Notes under the pieces: generated by a model
What the model was told of the DNA's origin: nothing
The model's input: the letters and a program-made list of their open reading frames with translations, nothing else
The model's database searches: none
Part shown: piece after piece, positions 9,601 through 16,966 of the stretch
Layout: every line of letters begins with the position of its first letter
How positions within the stretch are numbered: the stretch's first letter is position 1
Assembly (NCBI GenBank): GCA_004359425.1
Contig: PTEU01000001.1
Coordinates: forward strand, 1,898,098-1,962,097
Source: Ideonella sp. MAG2
GTDB taxonomy: Bacteria > Pseudomonadota > Gammaproteobacteria > Burkholderiales > Burkholderiaceae_C
Direction: 5' to 3'
Length of the DNA stretch: 64,000 bases
Made by a program: the position numbers and the translations under genes

Positions 9601-10637
9601 GCTGTGGAGGGCATGGCCGTGCCGGAGATGATGGTGATCTGGTCCCCACTATTGACCGAGCGCGAGATGAGTTGGTTAAGGCCAGACACATCGTCTCGCC
9701 CAATGCCCACCACATTGTTGTGATAGCCGGTATTGGCCGCCCAGATCGTGCTGCCTGTGCTGTCAAGGTAGGCATAGGTGCTGGAGCCGTTGTTGCCCAG
9801 GGTAACGCCGTACTTCACGGCCATATAGGTTTCGATCTGCGCCACTTTGCTGGCGGAGAACTGTGTGCCTAGGTACATCATGCCTTCGGCCAGCACACCT
9901 CTGAAGGTGTTGGTGCCGGTGTACAGGCCAACCTGAAAGCTCTGATTGTTGCCTATGGCGGCCACCGGATTAGCAGCTGTTGCTTTGTTCACCCCGTCTT
10001 GCCGAATGCCTTGCTTGGCCGGGCCGGGCATGCTGGCCGAGGTGCTGTCCATATAGGCAAAGTACACCGAGGGGCTGTTGAACATCTTGGTCGGGGTGTA
10101 ATTGCTGCGGTTTGAGCCGCAACAGGTGCCTGAATCCCAGTAGATTTGCGAGTTGTACGGGAAACTAACGGCAAAGCGACCGTCCGAATAACCGCTTTGC
10201 GTCAACCCCAACTCCCAGAATGTGTAGGCCTGCAAGGCACCGGTGGTCGGGTAGCCCACAAATGCGTAGTGCCCCTGGGCCCAGGTGGCTGTGCCCAGCA
10301 TGCTGGGGGCCGTGAAATACTGCGCCCCCGCTGTGGTGGCCGTGGTGCTGGTGAACTCCACCACCGGGTTGAAATTGATGTTTTGCGCGTTGTTGTTGCG
10401 CAGCCTAGGCGGGGTGGCGCTGGCTGTCAGGTTCTTGGCGCTGTTGGAGAGGTTGGCCCAGGTGCTGGCTGCCGCGTTGTCGGTGCTGCCAAGCGTGTCG
10501 GCACGGCTCCACCACACACTGCCAGGCACACCCAGGGTGTCATGGCGTGCGGGGGGTATGGCATCCAACGATGAGGCCGCCTGCTGGCGGCGTGTTTGCT
10601 CGATTCTTGATGGTGAGCAAAGACCTTGATCGCCCAA
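6669..10637 (-). CDS. mshQ: MshQ-like giant adhesin (DUF6701 type)
   Basis: A 1322-residue Ser/Thr/Ala/Gly-rich surface protein. Residues ~35-290 (VPGSVWWSRADTLG...TYMAVKYGVTLG) resemble the LamG-like region found before repeats in surface proteins. A middle part has two near-identical 113-residue repeats, and the last ~450 residues resemble the MshQ/DUF6701 module. MshQ is the accessory protein at the end of MSHA loci and is thought to sit on the pilus or cell surface. No signal peptide is visible, and the start is a TTG in an unusual context. The true N-terminus may be lost, frameshifted or upstream. It follows the mshA terminator and converges on the DsdA-like gene. Confidence 0.7.
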   Translation of the reverse strand: MGDQGLCSPSRIEQTRRQQAASSLDAIPPARHDTLGVPGSVWWSRADTLGSTDNAAASTWANLSNSAKNLTASATPPRLRNNNAQNINFNPVVEFTSTTATTAGAQYFTAPSMLGTATWAQGHYAFVGYPTTGALQAYTFWELGLTQSGYSDGRFAVSFPYNSQIYWDSGTCCGSNRSNYTPTKMFNSPSVYFAYMDSTSASMPGPAKQGIRQDGVNKATAANPVAAIGNNQSFQVGLYTGTNTFRGVLAEGMMYLGTQFSASKVAQIETYMAVKYGVTLGNNGSSTYAYLDSTGSTIWAANTGYHNNVVGIGRDDVSGLNQLISRSVNSGDQITIISGTAMPSTASAITPTTGATALGADFSYVLMGDNGQSAGGFTYMSSGSLAGMNRGNRVWRVQVSGSAPANLGICIPDALIPSSFLSGSVQLALSTAANFSTGVSTATMTTTNCVASGVGVTNSVPGRMATFSGTTLSGLGGVGYVAVAAAALDHIEITATSNSGVTCAPTTYTVKACGNAACSSLYTGGLTGTLALTGAGVTATPAGGAPFTIASGSSSTTVSAQVLTVSTATVGATGLSLAPSNTTPVWCGLGTAATSTASCALNVGSAGLLFSVPNHYAGASKTVSIKAVRSSDNAQVCLPAFANVTRAIKATCSYLNPSSGTLPLTVGSVRLNSGNTNTACDATGQTLNLAFDATGATSTTLQYWDVGRVQLSLSYSGSAGTGDAGLAMTGSAQFVAAPMGFSSADNALSCVPAFANVTRSVKATCGYINPSSGGVPLQLGALKLNAGNTQAACDATGQTLSLAFDANGSASTTLQYWDVGRMQLSLSYSGSAGTGDAGLAMTGSAPFVSAPMGFIITDYPSVVTAGSAFTFNVKALAYGSNSYVTPNFGRESPAEGVTLGWMRSNPLGTGAQAGAFTGTVGAFSGGVAAVSNATWSEVGNISPSARLASDSYLGSGLSAAGSPIGVMGNSFCASLNGTCVIPPGVTSALYFGTNYNAFILTEKSGSVPCTVANLGDPGVDQWSACYRIDTSGAGAVTTHIQVKPARLELSSNPACGSFSYAGQAFGVTATAKNAVGEVTQNYAGSVARSVNLTDASANTTGSLSGSIPASAFSAGVATLSAGAATAPVFSFSNKLTAPQTISLRATDTDGVSSSGYDASQTLRSGRLQMSNAFGGDKTSLQIPVQLHYWSGKSWVLNSEDTCTVIPTASVVRAQALNTNNTAATWTNTISSVSLSGGTGVITVGAPSPSGTGTVDLAINLGASSTDLSCLSNHPSSTGAGLPWLRSRQGSCASSFDRDPSARATFGIYTPETKRMVHVRELF
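8076..8725 (-). repeat. tandem 113-codon repeat inside the MshQ-like gene
   Basis: Two adjacent copies with a period of 339 bases, seen for example as GAAGCCCATGGGGGCGG beginning at 8076 and again at 8415. In protein they read PAFANVTR..KATC.Y.NPSSG..PL..G...LN.GNT..ACDATGQTL.LAFDA....TTLQYWDVGR.QLSLSYSGSAGTGDAGLAMTGSA.FV.APMGF. Several stretches are identical at DNA level, so the duplication is recent or kept by conversion. Such units are typical length-variable stalk repeats of adhesins. Confidence 0.85.
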
Positions 10638-10739
10638 GATGGTGGGCTTTTGGGGCCTAGTAATTGGCCTTGGGGCCTATGCCCCTAGATGCGCGGTGCG
10701 GCCGACAGCTTGCAGCCGAACACACAAAGCAAAACGCTG

Positions 10740-10785
10740 AAAGGCAAAAAGCCAAAGGGGCGTGTCTGGCGACACACCCCTTTGG
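10740..10785 (-). terminator. rho-independent terminator after mshA
   Basis: On the minus strand a near-perfect stem CCAAAGGGGTGTGTC / GACACGCCCCTTTGG with a GCCA loop is followed by CTTTTTGCCTTT. It sits about 80 bases past the mshA stop and before mshQ. Most transcripts of the abundant major pilin should therefore end here and mshQ should be expressed at lower level, by read-through or from its own promoter. Confidence 0.85.
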
Positions 10786-10867
10786 CGTTGGGCCCGGTTA
10801 GAGCCGCGGCCGGCTCCCAGCGATCAGCCGGCCCTGACCGGGCCGTAGTCACTGACCGTCACTCGGT

Positions 10868-11272
10868 TTAATTGCCGGCGCGGATGCCGGTGAAGTTAGC
10901 GGTGGCTGCGCTAGCTGCCTGCGAGGTGACCACGCAGGTCGCCGTGCCACCAATGGTGCTGCCCAGGGAGGTGCTGGACAAGTGGAATTTGGCCGAATCC
11001 ACACCGCCTTGCAGCAGGTTTTTTACGTCATCGCAGGTGTCTGTTTTGACGCATTTGTCGGTGGTCACCACATTGTTGGTCAGGGAGCAACCGCTGTAGT
11101 TCAGGTTCATGGCGGCTGCCGCAGCACCGGCCACGCCTTGCACAGCGGCCAGTTCGGCCTCAGACCGCATGTCGATGAACTTGGGCAAGGCCGTGGCGGC
11201 CAAGATGCCCAGGATCACGATCACGACGATCAGTTCGATCAAAGTAAAGCCTTGTTGATGGCGGGTTTTCAT
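10868..11272 (-). CDS. mshA: MshA-like major type IV pilin
   Basis: A 134-residue prepilin. An 8-residue leader MKTRHQQG is cleaved before FTLIELIVVIVILGILAATALPKF, with Glu at +5; the next segment IDMRSEAELAAVQGVAGA is typical of MshA. Four Cys in the globular part (GCSLTNN..DKCVKTDTCDDV, TCVV) fit one or two disulfide loops. A strong AGGAG ribosome-binding site lies 6-7 bases upstream, and a strong terminator follows; both suit a highly expressed structural subunit. It is the major shaft subunit assembled at the inner membrane and passed through the MshL secretin. Confidence 0.88.
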   Translation of the reverse strand: MKTRHQQGFTLIELIVVIVILGILAATALPKFIDMRSEAELAAVQGVAGAAAAAMNLNYSGCSLTNNVVTTDKCVKTDTCDDVKNLLQGGVDSAKFHLSSTSLGSTIGGTATCVVTSQAASAATANFTGIRAGN

Positions 11273-11298
11273 GGAGAGACTCCTTTCTAAGGGATGGG

Positions 11299-11811
11299 TC
11301 AGTGACAGGACTCGGGAACAAAGAACACGGCAGGTCTTTGGCTGGGGCCTCGGGCTTGCACGTACATCAGCTCACAAGGAGCTTTTTCGGCAGGTCGCAC
11401 CTGAACTGAAAGCGCAGGCACGCCGTCAGCCAGGAATTCACGCACTTGGAAATGCGCGGCGGCTGGCTCGCCCGCCGAAAGGCCAACGAGTCGGCCAATT
11501 CCGTTCAATGAGGCCACGGGGTAGCGGTGCTGGCCTTCCACCACCAAACGCCCCACCGTGACCTCGGCACAGTTGTTTTGCAGCGCAGCGCCGCCCGCTG
11601 CCTGACATTGCAGGTAAAACAGGTCAGCCGCCGCGCGCATCTGGCTGGCCATGCGCTGCAGCATCGCCTGACGCGCAGCACCTTGGGTGTCCCAAATCCG
11701 GGGCAAGGCCAGCGCGAGCAACACTGAAACGATGATCAATACCACTGCAAACTCCAGTAATCTTGGACGTTGGCCCCAGCGCCTTGGGAGGTCGAAAGAG
11801 GCCTTCTCCAT
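11299..11811 (-). CDS. MshF/MshB-position pilin-like protein, no Gly at the cleavage site
   Basis: About 170 residues. The N-terminus MEKASFDLPRRWGQRPRLLEFAVVL has a pilin-like hydrophobic helix LLEFAVVLIIVSVLLALALPRI with Glu in the +5-like place. The residue where the prepilin Gly(-1) should be is Arg. It may therefore stay uncleaved as an inner-membrane protein, as suggested for MshF. The soluble part has four Cys. It lies directly between mshG and mshA. A GTG four codons upstream (11823), just after the mshG stop, is an equally reasonable start. Confidence 0.6.
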   Translation of the reverse strand: MEKASFDLPRRWGQRPRLLEFAVVLIIVSVLLALALPRIWDTQGAARQAMLQRMASQMRAAADLFYLQCQAAGGAALQNNCAEVTVGRLVVEGQHRYPVASLNGIGRLVGLSAGEPAAAHFQVREFLADGVPALSVQVRPAEKAPCELMYVQARGPSQRPAVFFVPESCH

Positions 11812-11830
11812 GCTTTTCGGCACATGCCAC

Positions 11831-13066
11831 TCACTTCTTGAATGCTGTACGACCCAAATCCCACACGGGCAAGAACACGCCCATGGCCAGGATGAGCACC
11901 AGCAGGCCCATGAAGAGAATGAGGATGGGTTCGATCTGCGCGCCCAAGGTTTTGAGCTCGTACTCGACCTCGTTGGTGTAGAGGTCGGCGACCTCTTCCA
12001 TCAGCTCGTCGATGGCCCCGGTTTCTTCGCCCACGGCAATCATTTGCAAGACCACGGGGGTAAAGATGCCGGAGAGGGCCGCTGAGCGCAGAATGGTTTC
12101 ACCGCGTTCCACACTCTCGCGAATGCCCTCCACCTTGTGCGCGATGTAGCTGTTCTCCACTGTGGCGGCCACCACGCCCAGGGCTTGGGCCACCGGCACG
12201 CCGCTTTTGAGGGCCAGTGCAAAGCTGCGCGCAAAGCGCGAGAGCATGGCTTTGCGCACGATCTTGCCGGCCACCGGGAAGCTGAGCAGGCTGCGATCCC
12301 AGATGTATTTGCCCGCTTTGGTGCTGACCCAGCGCTTGAAGGCAATGACTGCCACGGCCAGGCCCCCGAGCACGGCCCACCAATAGTTCACGGTGAACTC
12401 GGAGGTGGCCAGCAGCAGCTTGGTCATCCACGGCAGCTCGGCATTAAAGCCTTTGAACACGGTGGCGAAGGCCGGTATGACAAAGGCGTTGATCACCCCC
12501 ACCGCCACAAACATGGCGATCATCACAAAGCTGGGGTAGCGCAGTGCGGCCTTGACCTGCTGGCGCATGAATTGCTCAAACTCAATGTGTTTGAAGAGGC
12601 GAATGAAGACATCGTCCAGTCGCCCCGTCATCTCGCCCACGCGCACCATGGAGACGTAGAAGTTGTCAAACACTTTGGGGTGAGACACCAGGGAGGTGGA
12701 CAAATCCAGCCCAGACTCCAAGCTGCGGCGCACCTCGGTGAGGGTGTTTCTCATGGCCACATTGGTGGCCGACTCGGTGAGGCCTGCCAATGCCCGCAAA
12801 ATGGGCACGCCCGAGCGCATCAAGATATTGAGCTGGCGCGAGAACAGCAGCAGGTCAACGGTTTGCACCTTGGGCGGAAAGAAGCGCGACAGGTTGATGT
12901 CTTGCGACAGGCCTTGGGTTTGGGGGCTGGAGTCGCTCTCGCGAATCTCCAGCGGGGTCACACCACGCGAAGCCAGCAGGTCGGCCACTGCCGAGGCGTT
13001 GGCCGCATCCAGGGTGCCGCTGACGATGCCGTCAGCGGTGCGGCCGCTGTAGACAAACTCAGCCAT
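11831..13066 (-). CDS. mshG: MshG inner-membrane platform protein (PilC/GspF family)
   Basis: 411 residues. Two repeated GspF domains are visible: residues ~70-190 (FSRQLNILMRSGVPILRALAGL...SFVMIAMFVAVGVI) and ~275-400 (FARSFALALKSGVPVAQALGVV...GLLVLILAMGVFLPVW), with three predicted membrane helices. The start MAEFVYSGRTADG is the normal PilC/GspF start. It is the polytopic platform on which the pilus ATPase acts. Its ATG overlaps the stop of the mshE fragment (ATGA), so translation may depend on the broken gene upstream. Confidence 0.9.
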   Translation of the reverse strand: MAEFVYSGRTADGIVSGTLDAANASAVADLLASRGVTPLEIRESDSSPQTQGLSQDINLSRFFPPKVQTVDLLLFSRQLNILMRSGVPILRALAGLTESATNVAMRNTLTEVRRSLESGLDLSTSLVSHPKVFDNFYVSMVRVGEMTGRLDDVFIRLFKHIEFEQFMRQQVKAALRYPSFVMIAMFVAVGVINAFVIPAFATVFKGFNAELPWMTKLLLATSEFTVNYWWAVLGGLAVAVIAFKRWVSTKAGKYIWDRSLLSFPVAGKIVRKAMLSRFARSFALALKSGVPVAQALGVVAATVENSYIAHKVEGIRESVERGETILRSAALSGIFTPVVLQMIAVGEETGAIDELMEEVADLYTNEVEYELKTLGAQIEPILILFMGLLVLILAMGVFLPVWDLGRTAFKK

Positions 13067-13655
13067 CAGGTTTCATCCAGTTGGTTGGAAATGCGCATGG
13101 CTTCTTCAATGGTGCTGCGCCCTTGCATGGCCAGGCGCACGGCATCACGGCGCAGGGTGTTGCCCGCCATCTGGCGTTTGGCGGCCTTGGTGAAGGCGCT
13201 GGGGTCGCCTTGGTTGATGGCTTCGCACAGCTCTTGGGTCATTTCCACAAATTCGTAGACCCCCGTGCGGCCGCTGTAGCCGGTGTGGTTGCAACTGCTA
13301 CAGCCGCGGCCCTTGTAGAAGGGGGTGGACTCGGTGGCATCGCCCAACTCGGCACGATGCTGCCGGTGTCTTCCAGCACGGCGGCGCGCAGGCGGCGGGC
13401 CTGTACCTCGGGCAGCAGCTTCACCAGCTCTGGCCTCAAGGTGCGCCCGCTCACATCGAGGAAGGGCATGCGCAACTGCTTGGCCAAGGCCTGGGACACC
13501 TGTTCTTCGGTGACCAAGCCGTTGTCCACAATCATGCGGCCCAGCTTGCGGCCGGTGCGGCGCTGCTCCTCCAGCGCCTGCGTCAACTGTTCAGCCGTGA
13601 GCAGGCCTTCCTGGATCAGCAGGTCACCAAGGCGAACACGTTCAGGGCGTGCCAT
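13066..13655 (-). pseudogene. mshE: mshE extension ATPase with internal deletion and frameshift
   Basis: The first ~97 residues are an intact MshEN/GspE N-domain (MARPERVRLGDLLIQEGLL...MPFLDVSGRTLRPELVKLLP...VLEDTGS). The frame then runs into nonsense. From about 13360 another frame encodes the C-terminal end of the same protein (LGDATESTPFYKGRGCSSCNHTGYSGRTGVYEF... to the stop), including the tetracysteine-like zinc region. Everything between, including Walker A, the Asp and His boxes and Walker B, is absent. Normal MshE is about 570 residues, so roughly 1.1 kb is lost. No pilus-extending ATPase can come from this locus as written. Deletion in nature or misassembly cannot be separated here. 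Confidence 0.85.
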
Positions 13656-13707
13656 GAGTGAGTTCCTGGGAATTTGTTGTGATGAGAGTCACCTCAGGCC
13701 CATCTGC

Positions 13708-15399
13708 TCAGGGGCGGATGGCCGAGCTGGCGGGCTCGTTTTTGAGCGGCAGCAGAGGCAGGTTCACGGACCTCGCACGGGTGTCGCTTTCGGTCTCTGG
13801 CCACTGGTCGTCGCGGATCACGGTGGGCTTCATGAGGATGACCAGCTCGCGCTTGCGGTCAATCTTGGCTTTTTGGCCAAACAAGTTGCCCAGCAGGGGC
13901 ACATCGCCCAAGACCGGCAGGGCTGATTTGTCGAACTTTTGGTTGTGGGTCATCAGGCCGCCAATGGCGACGATCTGCCCATCACGCACGCGCACAATGC
14001 TGTCGGTCTCGTTGACGGCACTGGTGGCCAGGGGCAGCTTGTATTGCCCCAGTGAGCCGAGGTCCACATTCTTCTGGCGCTCGCTGACCACGCTGATGCT
14101 GGGGTGGACATGCAAGATGACATTGCCGTTCTCGTCGATCTGCGGTGTCACGTCCAGCGCAATACCCGAGAAGAAGGGTTGCAGCGTCACGGTGGGAGAG
14201 CTGGTGGCACTGGTGGCTGTGGCCGAGGTGCTGCTGGAGACACCGGTGATGTAGAGCTCGTCCGTGCCCACTTTGAGCACCGCTTTTTGGTTGTTCAGGG
14301 TGGCAATGCGGGGGCTGGAGAGCACTTGCACATCGCCCTGTGTTTGCAAGAAGTTCAGCATGGCCGCAAAGTTGGTGGCCTGAAAGGCCAGGCCATAGAT
14401 GCCGCCGCTGGAGATGCCGGGCTTGAAGCTGGCACCAGGCGTGAGGGTGTTGCTGCCGTCGCTGAGGTCACCCGAGCCGCTGAGCACGGCTCCCGGTGCG
14501 GCGGAGCCAAAGCTGATCTTGCCGCTGCCCAGTGAGCCAAAGGCTGCCCAGTTGACGCCTTGTTGGGCGTCGTTGGAGAGGGCCACATCCACGATCTTGG
14601 CCTCGATCATCACCTGGCGTTCTATATTGACCTGCACGGCCTTGAGGTAGCTTTCGACTTGGCGCTGCTCGCTGGGAGTGGCCTTGACCACCACCACGCC
14701 GGCGGCCGGGTTGAGCACCACCTGGCGGCCGTTGGCATTGCCCACCAAGGCGCTCAGCGAGGCCTGCACTTCGCGCCAGAAGTCGGCGTCCGAGGTGGTG
14801 CGCACATGGGCCGAGTCTTCGGCCCGGGCACCGATGCCGCCACTGCCGCCGCCACCGCCACCACTACCGCTGCCCGAGTTGTCTTTACCGGGCAGGAAGT
14901 TGCTGTTCTGCATGGAGGTCGCGCTGCTTGAACCGGCTTGGGTGATGGAGCTGGAGGAGACCCGGATGTCTGAGGCACCTTGGCGGCGACCTGGCAGGTA
15001 GTTGATGCGATAGAGCCGGGTCTGAACCGCATTGGAGAACACGGTGATGCGGTTGCCCTGCACCTTGAAGTCATAGCCGTACAAGTCGCGCAGAGACATC
15101 AGCGCTTCCATCACCGTGGTGTCACGCAGGGAGAGCGACACCGTGCCCGTCACCTCCGGCGACACCAGCATGTTGTAGCGGGTGTTGGACACCAGTTGCG
15201 CGAACACCGCAGCGGCGGGCGCGTTGTTCATGATGAGGTCGAAGCGCGGGGTGGCGTCCAAGGCAGGGTCGGACGACACCGGGGCAGCGGCTAATTGCAG
15301 CGGAGCGGGCAAGCCGCTGTTGGCAGGAGGCGCCGCCATAGCCACCGCAGCAGCCATGGAGGCGGCCAACACCAACGGGCGAAAGGTTTTGTAGTTCAT
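13708..15399 (-). CDS. mshL: MshL outer-membrane secretin
   Basis: 563 residues. Signal peptide MNYKTFRPLVLAASMAAAVAMA, then an STN/N0-type domain (~50-120, FDLIMNNAPAAAVFAQLV...GTVSLSLRDTTVMEALMSL). A second N-domain and a Ser/Gly-rich linker (~160-190) follow, then the secretin beta-domain (~250-540) with QVLSSPRIATLNNQKAVLKVG and VPLLGNLFGQ(K), both diagnostic. It forms the multimeric channel through which the pilus leaves the cell. Its ATG overlaps the stop of the mshK-like gene. Confidence 0.92.
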   Translation of the reverse strand: MNYKTFRPLVLAASMAAAVAMAAPPANSGLPAPLQLAAAPVSSDPALDATPRFDLIMNNAPAAAVFAQLVSNTRYNMLVSPEVTGTVSLSLRDTTVMEALMSLRDLYGYDFKVQGNRITVFSNAVQTRLYRINYLPGRRQGASDIRVSSSSITQAGSSSATSMQNSNFLPGKDNSGSGSGGGGGGSGGIGARAEDSAHVRTTSDADFWREVQASLSALVGNANGRQVVLNPAAGVVVVKATPSEQRQVESYLKAVQVNIERQVMIEAKIVDVALSNDAQQGVNWAAFGSLGSGKISFGSAAPGAVLSGSGDLSDGSNTLTPGASFKPGISSGGIYGLAFQATNFAAMLNFLQTQGDVQVLSSPRIATLNNQKAVLKVGTDELYITGVSSSTSATATSATSSPTVTLQPFFSGIALDVTPQIDENGNVILHVHPSISVVSERQKNVDLGSLGQYKLPLATSAVNETDSIVRVRDGQIVAIGGLMTHNQKFDKSALPVLGDVPLLGNLFGQKAKIDRKRELVILMKPTVIRDDQWPETESDTRARSVNLPLLPLKNEPASSAIRP

Positions 15400-16964
15400 G
15401 GGGTCTCCAGGGCGTAGGCGATCTGGTTCTGAGAGGAGGTGTCACCCGGCTCGGTGGGCGCTACACGCCATTGCGGCAAGGCCATCGGATGGGCATGGGT
15501 AATGGCCGCTTGCATCTGCACCCGGGGCAACTCGCGTACTACAGGACGGACGTGGCCAATGGCCGCTGCCATTTGCACCGTGGGTGCTTTGCGGGCCATG
15601 GCCCAGCGTGGTGCGGCGCCCTTGGGGGCTGGGTTGCTGATGGCTTTGGCGAAGAGGCGCTGGGGCACGGCTTGGGGCTCCAGGGCCGCGATACGCAGCA
15701 AGGGCGTGGGGGCGATGGCCCACTCGCTGCTGCGGGTGCCGGGCAGCTCGTTGACACCTTGGGGCTGCCAAGCCGTGCGCGGCGCAGCACGCCACACCAC
15801 ACTGGCCGGCATGGGCCGAGGGCCTTTGACCGGGGCGTAGCGCGCGGGGGCCTTTTTGGCGAGCACCGCTGCGGTGAGCGATGTTTTGGGCTCTGCTTGT
15901 GGCGGGCGCCAGGTCACCAAGGCCGGGCCGGCCGAGGTGGGAGGCAAGGCGTCCAGCGAGGAGGCCGCCGACGTGGCTGCCCAGGCGGAGGCCAGGTGTC
16001 CCGTAGGCTTGGGGCCAAGGGGCTGCTGCCAGGGCGGGGTGGCTGGCTTGGTGGCAGGCCCCGCCGAGGCCGGTGGCATGAGCTGCACGAAGCGGCGCAT
16101 GTCGTCCAGATCGAGCCGCAAGGGTTTGGGCGCAGCGGCGGCAGTCCAGGCTTTGTCTCCGCCTTTGCTGGGCTTGGGCGCAGCAACAGGCAGGGGCGCA
16201 GCTTGTTCGGGCAACTGGCAGGCCACTGTGGGGGCCTGGGCCACCACGGGCGCACTGAAGCTGCTGCTTGAGGCCTGCTTGAGCACCGGCCTGGCCGTGG
16301 GCAAGGGCACGGGGGGCGCACTGGGCGTCTCAGCGGGCTCGGCCGGTGTAACAGGTGCGGCAGGACGGGGCACCGGCACCGGCACGGGCGCGGGCGTGGG
16401 CACGGGCAGAGTCTGGCCTTGCGGCGCGGGCAGCGGGAACACCAAGGGGCTGGGTGCGGCCGCACGCGGCGTACGGGGCGTGGGGTCCCACTGCGGGGTG
16501 GGCGCGGCCACCACGTTGGCGCGGCGGGCAGGCAGGCGCACATCGCCCTGGGGGCCAGGCTTGAGGCTGGCCGCTGGTTGGCGGCTGTCGAGAACCTCCA
16601 CACCCGCGAGCGTCCAACGCTCGCGACCGGTGGGGCCGCGCACGGTGAGCCCATGGGCGTCAATATGAGTGACTTCGTAGCCGCCCAGCTTGCTACCGAC
16701 TTTGAGCAGTTGGCCGTCGACGATGGCGGTGGCCTCGCCTTGTTGCGGCACTTGCAGCGATTGCAGGGAAGGCGGCGCGACAGGTGCGGCCGCTTCAGCG
16801 GCCGGTGCCGGAGCTGCGTCTGCGGGCTTGGGGGCAGGAATGTCGTCGCGGCTCGCGCCCACCAGCGGGCGTGTCGGGTCGAGCAAGGCCGCACCGGCAG
16901 CGCGTGGGTCGGCAAAGAACAGGAGCGCCAAGGCCAAAACGGTGGGGGTTGATGGCGGTCGCAT
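15396..16964 (-). CDS. mshK: MshK-like pilus assembly protein with a very long Pro/Ala-rich C-terminus
   Basis: 522 residues. A signal-like N-terminus (MRPPSTPTVLALALLFFADPRAAGA) is followed by LLDPTRPLVG and a small beta domain at ~75-130 (QGEATAIVDGQLLKVGSKLGGYEVTHIDAHGLTV). This is the MshK/PilP-type C-domain pattern, and it is all a normal MshK would contain (roughly 100-200 residues). The remaining ~390 residues are Pro/Ala-rich and probably disordered, with short repeated phrases such as PTVQMAAAIGHVRP / PRVQMQAAITHAHP near the end. The start is the ATG right after the mshJ stop. The tail could span the periplasm or bind peptidoglycan; this is inference. Confidence 0.65.
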   Translation of the reverse strand: MRPPSTPTVLALALLFFADPRAAGAALLDPTRPLVGASRDDIPAPKPADAAPAPAAEAAAPVAPPSLQSLQVPQQGEATAIVDGQLLKVGSKLGGYEVTHIDAHGLTVRGPTGRERWTLAGVEVLDSRQPAASLKPGPQGDVRLPARRANVVAAPTPQWDPTPRTPRAAAPSPLVFPLPAPQGQTLPVPTPAPVPVPVPRPAAPVTPAEPAETPSAPPVPLPTARPVLKQASSSSFSAPVVAQAPTVACQLPEQAAPLPVAAPKPSKGGDKAWTAAAAPKPLRLDLDDMRRFVQLMPPASAGPATKPATPPWQQPLGPKPTGHLASAWAATSAASSLDALPPTSAGPALVTWRPPQAEPKTSLTAAVLAKKAPARYAPVKGPRPMPASVVWRAAPRTAWQPQGVNELPGTRSSEWAIAPTPLLRIAALEPQAVPQRLFAKAISNPAPKGAAPRWAMARKAPTVQMAAAIGHVRPVVRELPRVQMQAAITHAHPMALPQWRVAPTEPGDTSSQNQIAYALETP

Positions 16965-16966
16965 GC

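Noticed and set aside
8793..9872. 359-codon plus-strand open frame opposite mshQ
   Set aside because: Arg/Gly/Ala-rich antisense of a repetitive Ser/Thr-rich gene.
12137..13258. 373-codon plus-strand open frame opposite mshG/mshE
   Set aside because: His/Gly/Ala-rich antisense shadow; mshG on the other strand has clear family motifs.
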